A DNA stretch of 64,000 nucleotides from Rhizobium anhuiense (GTDB lineage: Bacteria; Pseudomonadota; Alphaproteobacteria; Rhizobiales; Rhizobiaceae). The notes beneath the pieces are model-generated. The model searched no databases, was not told the DNA's origin, and worked only from the letters and a program-made list of their open reading frames with translations. Made by a program: the position numbers and the translations under genes. Positions 18,037 through 28,058 of this stretch are shown piece by piece; the stretch's first letter is position 1; each line of letters begins with the position of its first letter. The DNA is taken from contig NZ_ML133527.1 in assembly GCF_003985145.1 (NCBI RefSeq), forward strand, positions 1 to 64,000. The letters run 5' to 3'.

Positions 18037-18429
18037 TCAGGAATGCGCCGGCTCGGCCTGGCGCTGGGTGGCAAGGGCCGCGAGATCGGCAGGCTTCAGC
18101 TCGACGGATTCGCCGCAGCCACAGGCCGACGTCTGGTTCGGATTGGTGAAGGTGAAGCCCGAGCGCAGCGTCGTCGTTTCGAAGCCCATTTCGGTGCCGA
18201 GCAGGTAAAGAGCCGCCGATGGCTCGACCCAGACTTTTGCACCATCGCGCTCGATCAGGTCGTCCTTGGCATTGGGCTCGGTCACCAGGTCGATGGTATA
18301 CTCCATCCCGGCGCAGCCGCCCTTCTTGATGCCGACGCGAATGCCTTTAGCGTCCGGTCCCGAGTTCTCGACGATCGACTTGACACGGGCCGCAGCCCCG
18401 TCCGTCATGCTCATGATTGCAAAGCCCAT
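18037..18429 (-). CDS. sufA: Iron-sulfur cluster assembly scaffold/carrier SufA (HesB/IscA family)
   Basis: A 130-residue A-type Fe-S carrier. Its three conserved cysteines are in GIKKGGCAGMEY (residue 40 region) and SACGCGESVEL near the C-terminus. It accepts clusters from the SufBCD complex and passes them to apoproteins. ATG 18429 is used because AAGGAG lies 9 bp upstream; a TTG seven codons earlier would overlap this site. It is the last gene of the suf operon; a gap of 96 bp separates it from the DUF59 gene. Confidence 0.93.
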   Translation of the reverse strand: MGFAIMSMTDGAAARVKSIVENSGPDAKGIRVGIKKGGCAGMEYTIDLVTEPNAKDDLIERDGAKVWVEPSAALYLLGTEMGFETTTLRSGFTFTNPNQTSACGCGESVELKPADLAALATQRQAEPAHS

Positions 18430-18525
18430 CGGCTCATTCTCCTTCCGCAACCGGGGTCAAGATCCGGCGCATCGTGACTCGAATGTAGTCGTCCGAGGTA
18501 AACGGATCAATACCACGGCACCGTA

Positions 18526-18906
18526 TCAGTACCAGCCGACGGCGACCTGCGCCTCTTCGGACATGCGGTCCGGCGTCCACGGCGGATCGAAGGTCATTTC
18601 GACCTCGACGCCCGATACGCCCTCGACGGCGCCGACGGCGTTCTCGACCCAGCCTGGCATCTCGCCGGCCACCGGGCAGCCGGGCGCTGTCAGCGTCATC
18701 ATGATCTTCACCATCCGGTCGTCTTCGATATCGATCTTGTAGATCAGACCGAGTTCGAAGATGTCGGCCGGAATTTCGGGATCGTAGACGGTCTTCAGGG
18801 CGCTGATGACGTCGTCACTCAGCCGCGCCAGTTCATCGGCCGGAATGCTGGAATGCACGATGCCTTCGCGCACGTCGATCTTCTGTTCGCTTTCGTCCAG
18901 GCTCAT
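18526..18906 (-). CDS. SUF-associated DUF59/MIP18 family protein
   Basis: A 126-residue protein with the DUF59 core: LSDDVISALKTVYDPEIPADIFELGLIYKIDI, then MVKIMMTLTAPGCPVAGEMP with the reactive cysteine, and the ending FDPPWTPDRMSEEAQVAVGWY. Family members (SufT, PaaD, MIP18) help mature Fe-S proteins. GAGGAG precedes ATG 18906; a GTG three codons earlier is too close to it. It corresponds to the gene called sufX in other rhizobial suf operons, and starts 12 bp after sufS. Confidence 0.92.
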   Translation of the reverse strand: MSLDESEQKIDVREGIVHSSIPADELARLSDDVISALKTVYDPEIPADIFELGLIYKIDIEDDRMVKIMMTLTAPGCPVAGEMPGWVENAVGAVEGVSGVEVEMTFDPPWTPDRMSEEAQVAVGWY

Positions 18907-18918
18907 CACGGACACTCC

Positions 18919-20160
18919 TCAAGCAAAGAACTTGCGCGCATATTCCAGCGCATCGGCCAGGGTATCGACCTCGGCGCGGGTATTATACATGCCGAAGGAT
19001 GCACGGCATGTGGATGTGACGCCGAAGCGTTTCAAGAGCGGCATGGCGCAATGCGTGCCGGCCCTGACCGCAACACCCTGCCGGTCGATCACCATCGAGA
19101 CGTCATGGGCATGGATTCCGGCAAGCTCGAAAGAAAAGATACTCCCCTTATCCGGCGCCGTCCCGAAGACCCGCAGCGAATTGACCGATTTCAGCCGCTC
19201 GACAGCATAGGCCGCAAGATCGGCCTCATGCCGGGCGATCGCCTCGCGGCCGACCTTCTCCATATAGTCGAGCGCGTAACCGAGCCCGATCGCCTGCACG
19301 ATCGGCGGTGTGCCGGCCTCGAAGCGATGCGGCGGATCGTTATAGGTAACGACGTCCTCGGCGACTTCGAAGATCATCTCGCCGCCACCCTGGAACGGAC
19401 GCATCTCCTGCAGCCGTTCCTTCTTGCCGTAAAGCACGCCGATGCCGGATGGGCCGTAGAGCTTGTGGCCGGTCATGACGTACCAGTCGCAATCGATATC
19501 CTGCACGTCGACCGGCAGATGCACGGCGCCCTGGCTGCCATCGATCAGCACCGGGATGCCGCGCTCATGCGCGATCCGGCAGACTTCCTTGACGGGAACG
19601 ATCGTGCCGAGCGCATTCGACATGTGGGTGATGGCGACGAGCTTGGTGCGCTCCGTCAGGCTCTTTTCGAAATCCTCGATATGGAAGGCGCCCTCGTCGT
19701 CGACGGGCACCCAGACGAGTTTGGCGCCCTGCCGCTCGCGGATGAAGTGCCAGGGCACGATGTTGGAATGGTGCTCCATGATCGTGAGGACGATCTCGTC
19801 GCCTTCGCCAATCTTGGGCATGCCCCAGCCATAGGCGACGGTGTTGATCGCTTCCGTCGAATTCTTGGTGAAGACGATGTCATCAACCGAAGGCGCATTG
19901 AGGAAGCGGCGGACTTTTTCGCGCGCGGCCTCATAGGCGTCCGTCGCGGCATTCGAGAGATAGTGTAGGCCGCGATGCACATTGGCATATTCATGCGAAT
20001 AGGCATGCGAGATGGCGTCGATCACCACCTGCGGCTTCTGTGCCGACGCGCCGTTATCGAGATAGACCAGCGGCTTGCCGTGCACCTTCTCCGCCAGGAT
20101 CGGAAAATCCCGGCGGATGGCTTCGACGTCGTACTCAGTGGCCGGCACTATCTTGTCCAT
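18919..20160 (-). CDS. sufS: Cysteine desulfurase SufS (second desulfurase of the operon)
   Basis: A 413-residue group II cysteine desulfurase. It starts with RRDFPILAEKVHGKPLVYLDNGASAQKP in pieces, has the PLP-binding lysine in YVMTGHKLYGPSGIG (about residue 225), and the active cysteine in RAGTHCAMPLLKRFG near residue 363. It removes sulfur from cysteine and delivers persulfide to SufB. It starts 12 bp after the sufD stop. The operon also encodes a different, group I-like desulfurase at its start. Confidence 0.96.
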   Translation of the reverse strand: MDKIVPATEYDVEAIRRDFPILAEKVHGKPLVYLDNGASAQKPQVVIDAISHAYSHEYANVHRGLHYLSNAATDAYEAAREKVRRFLNAPSVDDIVFTKNSTEAINTVAYGWGMPKIGEGDEIVLTIMEHHSNIVPWHFIRERQGAKLVWVPVDDEGAFHIEDFEKSLTERTKLVAITHMSNALGTIVPVKEVCRIAHERGIPVLIDGSQGAVHLPVDVQDIDCDWYVMTGHKLYGPSGIGVLYGKKERLQEMRPFQGGGEMIFEVAEDVVTYNDPPHRFEAGTPPIVQAIGLGYALDYMEKVGREAIARHEADLAAYAVERLKSVNSLRVFGTAPDKGSIFSFELAGIHAHDVSMVIDRQGVAVRAGTHCAMPLLKRFGVTSTCRASFGMYNTRAEVDTLADALEYARKFFA

Positions 20161-20172
20161 CGATATATCCGA

Positions 20173-21447
20173 TCAGGCGTGCTTTTCGAGCCAGGCCGAA
20201 ATCACGCTTTCCAGCGCCTCGACCAGGGCCTCGTCTTCCAGTTCCTCGACGATTTCGGCGACGAAGGCGTTGACCAGCATCGCCCGCGCCATCTTCTCCG
20301 GAATACCACGCGCCATCAGGTAATAGAGATGATTGGCGTCGATATCGGTCACCGTCGCGCCATGGCCGCACTGCACGTCGTCGGCAAAGATCTCAAGCTC
20401 GGGCTTGACCGAGAATTCGGCATCGTCGGACATCAGCAGCGTGTTGCAGGCCATCTTGGCATCGGTCTTCTGCGCATCGGGCGCCACCCGGATCATGCCC
20501 TGGAACACGCCCTTGGCGCGGTCGAAGACGACGTTGCGGATCACCTCGGTCGAACCGGTGTTCGGCACGTCGTGGCCGAGCACCATCGTCACGTCTGTAT
20601 GGCTGTCAGCGCCCAGCAGGTTGATGCCGCGCAGCGTCAGATCGGCGCCCTCGCCCGTCACCTTGATATGCAGCTCCTGGCGCACCAGCTTGCCGCCGGC
20701 ATTGATGACGAACAGCCGAAGCTTGGCGTCAGCGCCGAGATCGATGCGGATCTGCCCAAGATGCGTATCGTCGGCTCCCTGCTGCTGCAGGATGATCCAG
20801 GTCAGCTCCGTTCCCTCGCCGACCGTAATGTCGCTGACATGGGAGACCAGCGCCGCATCATTTGTCGCCGCAAGGTGACGCTCGATGACGGTCGCCTTGA
20901 CGCCGGCGCCGAAGGCCACGGGAAGGCGCGTATGCGCTTGCCCGCCGGCATGGATGAACTGGATTTCGAGCGGAGCTTCAAGCTCGGTGCCGGCAGGCAC
21001 GTCGACGACATAGCCGTCGCGCACGAAGCTGCCATTGATGCGGCCGACGGCGTCGTCGTTGCCGAGCGCATCGAGCCCGTTTGCGGCGGAGCCATCGAGC
21101 AGATGGCCGGAATAGGTCGAAATGCCAAGACCGTCGGCGGCAGCCTTCTGGTTGGAATGGCCCTGGATCACCGCCAGCACCGTGGCATCGGCAACGAGCG
21201 GCTCCAAAGCTTCGGAGCCCGCATCACCCGCCTGTGGCGGAACGGTGCGCAGAAGATTCTTGAGGTCGGTATAATGCCAGGCCTCGATGCGGCGCGTCGG
21301 CAGGCCGGCCTTCTTCAGGTCGTCGAGAAGCCGGTCGCGCAGCGCCGTCACCGCGCCATTGCCGGGCAGCTCACCGATCTGCTGGTTGAAGGCCTCGATC
21401 AGTGCCGCTTCGGCCGCTGTCAGGCGGCTCGTCGTCTGCATGTTCAT
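20173..21447 (-). CDS. sufD: Fe-S cluster assembly protein SufD
   Basis: A 424-residue SufD. It has a helical N-terminal part (LTAAEAALIEAFNQQIGELPG, RLLDDLKKAGLPTRRIEAWHYTDLKNLL), then a right-handed beta-helix core, and the closing ALDDEALVEALESVISAWLEKH-like helical end. The conserved histidine motif is CGHGATVTDIDANHLYYLMARGIPE (split here for length). SufD is needed with SufB and SufC for iron acquisition during cluster assembly. ATG 21447 has AAGGAC upstream. The gap to sufC is 24 bp. Confidence 0.96.
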   Translation of the reverse strand: MNMQTTSRLTAAEAALIEAFNQQIGELPGNGAVTALRDRLLDDLKKAGLPTRRIEAWHYTDLKNLLRTVPPQAGDAGSEALEPLVADATVLAVIQGHSNQKAAADGLGISTYSGHLLDGSAANGLDALGNDDAVGRINGSFVRDGYVVDVPAGTELEAPLEIQFIHAGGQAHTRLPVAFGAGVKATVIERHLAATNDAALVSHVSDITVGEGTELTWIILQQQGADDTHLGQIRIDLGADAKLRLFVINAGGKLVRQELHIKVTGEGADLTLRGINLLGADSHTDVTMVLGHDVPNTGSTEVIRNVVFDRAKGVFQGMIRVAPDAQKTDAKMACNTLLMSDDAEFSVKPELEIFADDVQCGHGATVTDIDANHLYYLMARGIPEKMARAMLVNAFVAEIVEELEDEALVEALESVISAWLEKHA

Positions 21448-21471
21448 GGACGTCGTCCTTTCCACCCGAAC

Positions 21472-22227
21472 TCAGGCCGCCGTGCCGATGATGTCGGCAT
21501 AGCCATTGGCTTCCAGCTCATGCGCCAGCGTCTTGTCGCCCGACTTGATCACCTGGCCCTTATAGAGCACGTGGACGGTATCGGGCACGATATAGTCGAG
21601 CAGGCGCTGGTAATGGGTGATCACCACGACGGCGCGATCCGGCGAACGCAGCGCGTTGACGCCGTCGGCGACAATCTTCAGCGCGTCGATATCGAGGCCG
21701 GAATCGGTTTCGTCGAGCACGCAGAGCTTCGGTTCGAGCAGCGCCATCTGCAGGATCTCGGCGCGCTTCTTCTCGCCGCCGGAAAAGCCGACATTCAGCG
21801 GCCGCTTCAGCATCTCGGTATTGATCTGCAGCTTGCCGGCGGCATCCTTGACGCGGCGCATGAAATCCGGCGTCGTCAGCTCGTCCTCGCCGCGCGCCTT
21901 GCGCTGCTCGTTCATCGCCACCTTCAAGAACTGCATGGTGGCGACACCGGGGATTTCGACCGGATACTGAAAGGCAAGGAAGATGCCCTTGGCGGCGCGC
22001 TCAGCCGGATCGAGCTCGAGGATGCTCTCGCCATTATAAAGAATGTCGCCCTCAGTCACTTCGTAGTCGCTGCGGCCGGACAGCACATAGGAGAGTGTCG
22101 ACTTGCCGGAGCCGTTCGGCCCCATGATCGCGGCAACTTCGCCGGCCTTCACCGTCAGGTTCAGGCCACGGATGATCTCGGTGCCGTCTTCGGCGATGCG
22201 GGCATGGAGGTTTCTGATTTCAAGCAT
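21472..22227 (-). CDS. sufC: Fe-S cluster assembly ATPase SufC
   Basis: A 251-residue ABC-type ATPase. Walker A is IMGPNGSGKSTLSYVLSG (about residue 35), the signature is NVGFSGGEKKRAEILQMALL, and Walker B is LCVLDETDSGLDIDALK. It energises the SufBCD scaffold. It follows the small membrane protein gene by 12 bp and precedes sufD. All catalytic motifs are intact. Confidence 0.97.
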   Translation of the reverse strand: MLEIRNLHARIAEDGTEIIRGLNLTVKAGEVAAIMGPNGSGKSTLSYVLSGRSDYEVTEGDILYNGESILELDPAERAAKGIFLAFQYPVEIPGVATMQFLKVAMNEQRKARGEDELTTPDFMRRVKDAAGKLQINTEMLKRPLNVGFSGGEKKRAEILQMALLEPKLCVLDETDSGLDIDALKIVADGVNALRSPDRAVVVITHYQRLLDYIVPDTVHVLYKGQVIKSGDKTLAHELEANGYADIIGTAA

Positions 22228-22239
22228 AGTCTCGATCTT

Positions 22240-22505
22240 TCACTTGGGGCTTTTCCATCCAGGGAAAATGCGTTCCATCAATTCTGACAATTCATCGACC
22301 AGTTCGGCTGCTCTACTGAGCACCAGCACAACGGCACATAGGCCAAGAGACGAAAGCACGATCAGTTTGCCGATATTCCAGTTGGCGAATGCAACAAACA
22401 TTCCTACGACAACACCGGCCAGCGCCGTAGAGAACAAAAACATCAGAGCGCTCGCTATCCAATGCCTTTGTTCGCCTGTCTGCCAAAGCGGTGGCTTTTC
22501 GTCCA

Positions 22506-22506
<1 letters not shown>
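22240..22506 (-). CDS. Small two-helix membrane protein inside the suf operon
   Basis: An 88-residue protein I do not recognise. It starts at a GTG that overlaps the sufB TAG stop by one base (TAGTG), with sufC following 12 bp later, so it is translationally coupled to sufB. Helix 1 is WIASALMFLFSTALAGVVVGMFVAF, helix 2 is KLIVLSSLGLCAVVLVLSRAAELV. The N-terminus (MDEKPPLWQTGEQRH) and the C-terminus (ELMERIFPGWKSPK) are charged. The base use is less GC-biased than that of sufB and sufC. It could be a recent insertion or an uncharacterised partner of the complex. Confidence 0.7.
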
Positions 22507-23975
<1,469 letters not shown>

Positions 23976-24023
23976 TTCATTCTCCAATCTCGCCGGATAC
24001 AAGGTCCGGCAGCTTGTAGCGTT

Positions 24024-24071
24024 CGGGCAATTGTCCTGCCCTGATGTCGGGCAAATGCCTTACCCTGATGT
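24024..24071 (-). repeat. Tandem 24-bp repeat in the sufS2-sufB gap
   Basis: Two abutting 24-bp units, 24024-24047 and 24048-24071, match at 20 of 24 positions; each reads CGGGCAA..., ending in CCCTGATGT on the plus strand. They lie 49-96 bp upstream of the sufB start on its coding strand, in the leader between sufS2 and sufB. They could be a duplicated binding site or RNA element. Confidence 0.7.
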
Positions 24072-24143
24072 AAGAGGCCAAAAGGGACTTTTCAGCCCGA
24101 TTGGCAAGCGGAAATTTGCGTTTCCGCAAGTTTATGATGCGGC

Positions 24144-25310
24144 TTATGCCGCCTCACCCGCCGACCTTCGCCGGCAGGCAATCTTCGCGAAAGCCGCAAT
24201 CACCCTGTCGACATCGTCTTCCGTTGTCGAAAAGCCGAGCGAGATGCGCAATGCCCCGAGCTTGGCGTCACGTCCCATCGCCGTCAGCACATGGCTTTCG
24301 CCAAGCCGACCGGATGAGCAGGCCGAGCCTGCGGAAAGGGCAACGCCTTCGAGATCGAAGGCGATCTGCCCGGTCTCGGCCTTCAGCCCCGGCAGGGTGA
24401 AGAAGATCGTGTTGGCGACACGTTCGCCGCCCTCGCCGTGGATCATTACATCGGCTGCCGCCCGACGCATGCCGGCTTCCAGCCGCTCGCGCAACGCGCC
24501 GATCGCCGCATTGCGCGCATCGAGCTCCTCGGCCGCGGCTTCCGCCGCCGCGCCGAAGCCGATCAGCGCCAGTGAATTCTGTGTCCCCGAGCGGTGACCC
24601 CGCTCCTGGCCGCCACCCTGGATCAGCGGCCGCGGCATCAACGCCTCGCCGCGCGCAATGAGCGCGCCGGCACCCTTCGGTCCGCCGATCTTATGCGAGG
24701 AGACGATCATGAAATCGGCGCCGATCCGATTGATATCGAGCGCGAGGCGACCGGCGGCCTGAACGGCGTCGACGACCAGGAGCCCACCATGGGCATGCAC
24801 GATCTTTGCCGCTGCCTCCACAGGCTGGACGATGCCCGTCTCGTTGTTGACGAGCATGATGGCGACCATCGGCAGGCCGGCAGCCTTGTCATGAGCATCG
24901 AGCAGGGTGCCGAGCGCATCGAGATCGACGATGCCGGCTTCCGTCACCGGGATCTCCGTCATCGTCTCTCTGGCGAAGCGGCCACCCTCGCGCACTGCCG
25001 GATGCTCGATCGCCGAAAAATAAAGCTGGCCGAGCCGGAGCGGCGTGCGGCCCATGCGGAAATCCGGCGTCAACACCAGGTTGGCGGCCTCGGTCGCGCC
25101 GCTGGTAAAAACCACATTTCCGGCATCGGTGCCGGCAAGTGCCGCCACTTTGCGCCGCGCACCTTCAATCGCAGCGCGGGCGGCGCGGCCTTCGCCGTGA
25201 ACGGAATTTGGATTGCCGAAAATGTCGATGGCGCGCATGATCGCCTCGCGTGCTGCGGGGTGTAGCGGCGCTGTGGCATTCCAGTCGAGATAAAGGCGTG
25301 GCGGCGCCAT
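24144..25310 (-). CDS. Cysteine desulfurase, NifS/IscS-like (first gene of the suf operon)
   Basis: A 388-residue PLP enzyme of the IscS/NifS branch: RLYLDWNATAPLHPAAREA at the start, FTSGATEAANLVL near residue 68, the PLP lysine in FMIVSSHKIGGPKGAGAL (about residue 200), and the active cysteine in LSAGSACSSGRLGESHVL near residue 325. It is distinct from the SufS enzyme in the same operon and corresponds to sufS2 of rhizobial operons. It is transcribed first, from the candidate iron-responsive promoter region at 25436-25474. Confidence 0.95.
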   Translation of the reverse strand: MAPPRLYLDWNATAPLHPAAREAIMRAIDIFGNPNSVHGEGRAARAAIEGARRKVAALAGTDAGNVVFTSGATEAANLVLTPDFRMGRTPLRLGQLYFSAIEHPAVREGGRFARETMTEIPVTEAGIVDLDALGTLLDAHDKAAGLPMVAIMLVNNETGIVQPVEAAAKIVHAHGGLLVVDAVQAAGRLALDINRIGADFMIVSSHKIGGPKGAGALIARGEALMPRPLIQGGGQERGHRSGTQNSLALIGFGAAAEAAAEELDARNAAIGALRERLEAGMRRAAADVMIHGEGGERVANTIFFTLPGLKAETGQIAFDLEGVALSAGSACSSGRLGESHVLTAMGRDAKLGALRISLGFSTTEDDVDRVIAAFAKIACRRRSAGEAA

Positions 25311-25435
25311 GATCTTCAGTCCTGCGCTTGACGAGCTTGCTTCAGCGGCCGCGGTTCATTTTTCTTGAAATTTCCGCCGGGCTTGCCTTATGACACATTC
25401 CACGATGCGTGGATCGCCATGCAAGTTTCGAATTG

Positions 25436-25474
25436 TTCTAAACTGCGTTTTAGAAAAGCTGACAACACTAGTCA
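25436..25474 (-). promoter_or_regulatory. Candidate iron-responsive sites (RirA- and Irr-like) upstream of the suf operon
   Basis: TGACAACACTAGTCA at 25460-25474 fits the TGA-N9-TCA rule of the rhizobial iron-responsive operator bound by RirA. Adjacent is an inverted repeat, TTCTAAA (25436-25442), six bases, TTTAGAA (25449-25455). The same half-site words occur in Irr boxes but in the opposite orientation, so this part is weaker. The sites lie about 130-160 bp upstream of the first suf gene and also upstream of the divergent hydrolase at 25529. Regulation is inferred, not shown. Confidence 0.45.
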
Positions 25475-25528
25475 AGTCAATGTTGTCGTCCAACGCAGCG
25501 CGAACGCGAAATAAAACCCGGAGTACCA

Positions 25529-26206
25529 ATGCCCGAAGTAATTTTCAACGGCCCAGCCGGCCGTCTTGAAGGCCGCTACCAGCCCTCCAAGGAAAAAAGC
25601 GCGCCCATCGCCCTGATTCTGCATCCGCATCCGCAGTTCGGCGGCACGATGAACAATCAGATCGTCTATCAGCTCTTCTACATGTTCCAGAAGCGCGGGT
25701 TCACGACGCTGCGCTTCAATTTCCGGGGCATCGGCCGCAGCCAGGGCGAATTCGACCACGGCGCCGGCGAACTTTCGGATGCCGCCTCGGCGCTCGACTG
25801 GGTGCAGAGCCTGCATCCCGATTCCAAGACCTGTTGGGTCGCCGGTTATTCCTTCGGCTCCTGGATCGGCATGCAGCTGCTGATGCGCCGGCCGGAGATC
25901 GAAGGCTTTATGTCGATCGCGCCGCAGCCGAACACCTACGACTTCTCCTTCCTGGCGCCCTGCCCCTCTTCCGGCCTGATCATCAATGGCGAGGCCGACA
26001 AGGTAGCGCCGGAAAAGGATGTCAATGGCCTTGTGGAGAAGCTGAAGACCCAGAAGGGCATCCTCATCACCCACCGCACCGTTGCCAACGCCAACCACTT
26101 CTTCAACGGCCAGGTGGAAACCCTGATGGGCGAATGCGAAGACTATCTCGACCGCCGCCTCAACGGCGAACTGGTGCCGGAACCGGCCGCCAAGCGGATT
26201 CGCTGA
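25529..26206 (+). CDS. Alpha/beta hydrolase
   Basis: A 225-residue cytoplasmic hydrolase. It has ALILHPHPQFGGTMNNQIVYQL (in parts) forming the oxyanion region, RGIGRSQGEFDHGAGEL, the nucleophile elbow WVAGYSFGSWIG (Ser at about residue 109), GEADKVAP carrying the likely acid, and NANHFFNGQ with the catalytic His. Family members hydrolyse esters or related bonds, and the substrate is unknown. It diverges from the suf operon and shares the same 218-bp control region. No strong ribosome site is visible beyond CCGGAGTACCA. Confidence 0.85.
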   Translation: MPEVIFNGPAGRLEGRYQPSKEKSAPIALILHPHPQFGGTMNNQIVYQLFYMFQKRGFTTLRFNFRGIGRSQGEFDHGAGELSDAASALDWVQSLHPDSKTCWVAGYSFGSWIGMQLLMRRPEIEGFMSIAPQPNTYDFSFLAPCPSSGLIINGEADKVAPEKDVNGLVEKLKTQKGILITHRTVANANHFFNGQVETLMGECEDYLDRRLNGELVPEPAAKRIR

Positions 26207-26240
26207 CACCACAAAATCTCGGCCCCATCGATGCCGTGAC

Positions 26241-26261
26241 GGTCCGGAACCTCACCGGACC
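26241..26261 (+). terminator. Hairpin between hydrolase and acyltransferase
   Basis: GGTCCGG (26241-26247) pairs perfectly with CCGGACC (26255-26261) around AACCTCA. It lies 35 bp after the hydrolase stop but lacks a T-run. Confidence 0.4.
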
Positions 26262-26350
26262 GAACGTGTCAGAACAGATCACCTATCGTGTTGCAATGTA
26301 TGTTGCAGTGCGGTAGGGTCCTCGCGATCCTAACAAAAGCGAGGTCCGCA

Positions 26351-27529
26351 ATGACCAAGTCGTTCGGGGAAGTCCTGGATAAGTATAGGGGAATCGGTCC
26401 GGGGTTCGATTTTCTTCGAATAGGGCTCGCCTTTTCCATCGTATTGACCCATTCCTTTTTGTTAACCAGGAACAATGACTTCATCAGGGGGTCGGTATTC
26501 TGGTTCACGGAATACGCTCTTGTTCCGATGTTCTTCGCGCTGAGCGGATTTCTGATCGCCGGCAGCGCCCAACGCCTGAGCCTCAGAAATTTCCTGATCA
26601 ACCGAAGCTTGCGTATCGTCCCGGCGCTTGCCGTCGATATCGTCGTTTGTTCGCTGATCATCGGGCCGCTCGTCACGATCGTCTATCACGCCGAATATTT
26701 TACCGATCCGCGGTTTTTCAAATACTTTCTGAATATCGTCGGTTGGATCCATTACGAGCTGCCGGGCGTTTTCCAGGACAATCCGAGCCAACGTGTCAAC
26801 GGCGCGCTCTGGACGGTTCCCTGGGAGATCTTCTGCTACATCATCATGTCGTTCCTGATGATCACTGCCATCGTCAAGACGCGCTACAAGCTGCTTGCGG
26901 TGACGATCGCCTATATCGTCATCGGCCTTGTCGTGCAGAAGATGCCCTATCTGCTGCCAGGCTCGGTCAAGCCGATCGCTCGCTTCCTGTTCATGAGCCG
27001 AGGCTCCCAGCTGATAACGGCCTTCATGATGGGCATCGTCGTCTTTCAGTTCAAAGCGGTCATTCCGCATTCCCGCTGGCTGTTCGCCGCCGCCGGCCTG
27101 GTTTGCCTCGTCGCCATTCTCACCCTGGACAGCCAAGCGACGGAGTCGGTGATGAACCGGCCCCTGGTCATCACCTCTCTCGTTTATATCACCGTCTTTA
27201 TCGGCCTGTCGGAGGTACCCATTCCGGCCTTTTTCAGGAAGGGCGACTATTCCTACGGCGTCTATCTCTATCATGACCCGTTTTTGCAGATCTGGATCAG
27301 CTCGTTTCCGTCCGTATTTCTCTATCCGAAATATGGTGCGCTGGCGCTCTATCTCGTCGGCCTGCCCTCGGCCCTCGCCGTGGCGGTGCTGTCCTGGCAT
27401 TTCATCGAGAAGCCGATCCTTGGCCTTCGCAAGAAGTTCTCATTCATCGCCCAGGTCAGGGGCGTCGAGGATGGCAATCAGGCTGGGCGCGAATCCCACG
27501 TCCGGCCGCCGGTTGCCGTAAAGAGTTAA
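26351..27529 (+). CDS. Acyltransferase 3 family membrane protein
   Basis: A 392-residue polytopic protein of the OafA/NodX/acyltransferase 3 type. It has an N-terminal FDFLRIGLAFSIVLTHSFLL segment with the conserved His, PMFFALSGFLIAGSAQRLSLRNFLINRSLRIVPAL across helices 2-3, the WTVPWEIFCYIIMSFLM segment typical of the family, and about ten hydrophobic segments to residue 380. Members O-acylate surface glycans or lipids in the inner membrane. ATG 26351 is preferred (GCGAGG upstream) over an earlier Cys-rich reading. It ends one base before the convergent acetyltransferase. Confidence 0.9.
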   Translation: MTKSFGEVLDKYRGIGPGFDFLRIGLAFSIVLTHSFLLTRNNDFIRGSVFWFTEYALVPMFFALSGFLIAGSAQRLSLRNFLINRSLRIVPALAVDIVVCSLIIGPLVTIVYHAEYFTDPRFFKYFLNIVGWIHYELPGVFQDNPSQRVNGALWTVPWEIFCYIIMSFLMITAIVKTRYKLLAVTIAYIVIGLVVQKMPYLLPGSVKPIARFLFMSRGSQLITAFMMGIVVFQFKAVIPHSRWLFAAAGLVCLVAILTLDSQATESVMNRPLVITSLVYITVFIGLSEVPIPAFFRKGDYSYGVYLYHDPFLQIWISSFPSVFLYPKYGALALYLVGLPSALAVAVLSWHFIEKPILGLRKKFSFIAQVRGVEDGNQAGRESHVRPPVAVKS

Positions 27530-27530
27530 A

Positions 27531-28058
27531 TTAGCACTTTGCCGGCCGCATATCGGCGGTGAGTTCAAAAGCTGGGTCAAGCACTCCATCGATCAGGATC
27601 GGCACGCGTTCACGCATGCCGATTTTCCTCAGCACACGCTGCGAGGCGATGTTATCGGGATGCGTGAAGGCGATGAGGCGCTGCGCAAGCTGCCTTTCGA
27701 AGAACCAGTCGACCACCGCACCTGCCGCCTCGGTCGCCAGGCCCTTGCCCCACACCTCCTCGCGCAGGGAATAGCCAAGTTCGAATTGCTCGTTCCTGAA
27801 CTTCGAAATCCCCGCGCGACCGATAAACCGGCCGTCCTCGTCGAGGATCTTGTATTTCGTCGTGCCGTGGCGCGCCTGCTCCTCGAACCAGCCCCGCAGC
27901 CGCTCCTCAGCCTTTTCGAGACTCCATGGCCCGTTGCCGGACAGATATCGGGTCGTCGCCATCGTCGAATGCAGTTGCTGCACGAGGACCGCATCGCCTT
28001 CGTCCCACATGACGAAGTTGAGCCGCGGCGTGCTCAATATGACGCTCTGCTCTCTCAT
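27531..28058 (-). CDS. GNAT acetyltransferase, RimJ/RimL type
   Basis: A 175-residue acetyltransferase (Acetyltransf_3 type). It has ILSTPRLNFVMW at the start, DGRFIGRAGISKFRNEQFELGYSL, then the acetyl-CoA loop EEVWGKGLATEAAGAVVDWFF and the closing HPDNIASQRVLRKIGMR. Relatives modify ribosomal protein N-termini or small molecules; the substrate is unknown. Its ATG overlaps the anmK stop by 4 bp, so it is translated with anmK. Confidence 0.9.
   Translation of the reverse strand: MREQSVILSTPRLNFVMWDEGDAVLVQQLHSTMATTRYLSGNGPWSLEKAEERLRGWFEEQARHGTTKYKILDEDGRFIGRAGISKFRNEQFELGYSLREEVWGKGLATEAAGAVVDWFFERQLAQRLIAFTHPDNIASQRVLRKIGMRERVPILIDGVLDPAFELTADMRPAKC

Noticed and set aside
19975..22287. A 770-codon plus-strand open frame opposite sufS/sufD/sufC
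   Set aside because: It is antisense to three certain suf genes; the length is an effect of high GC and codon bias, and the translation has no recognisable domain.
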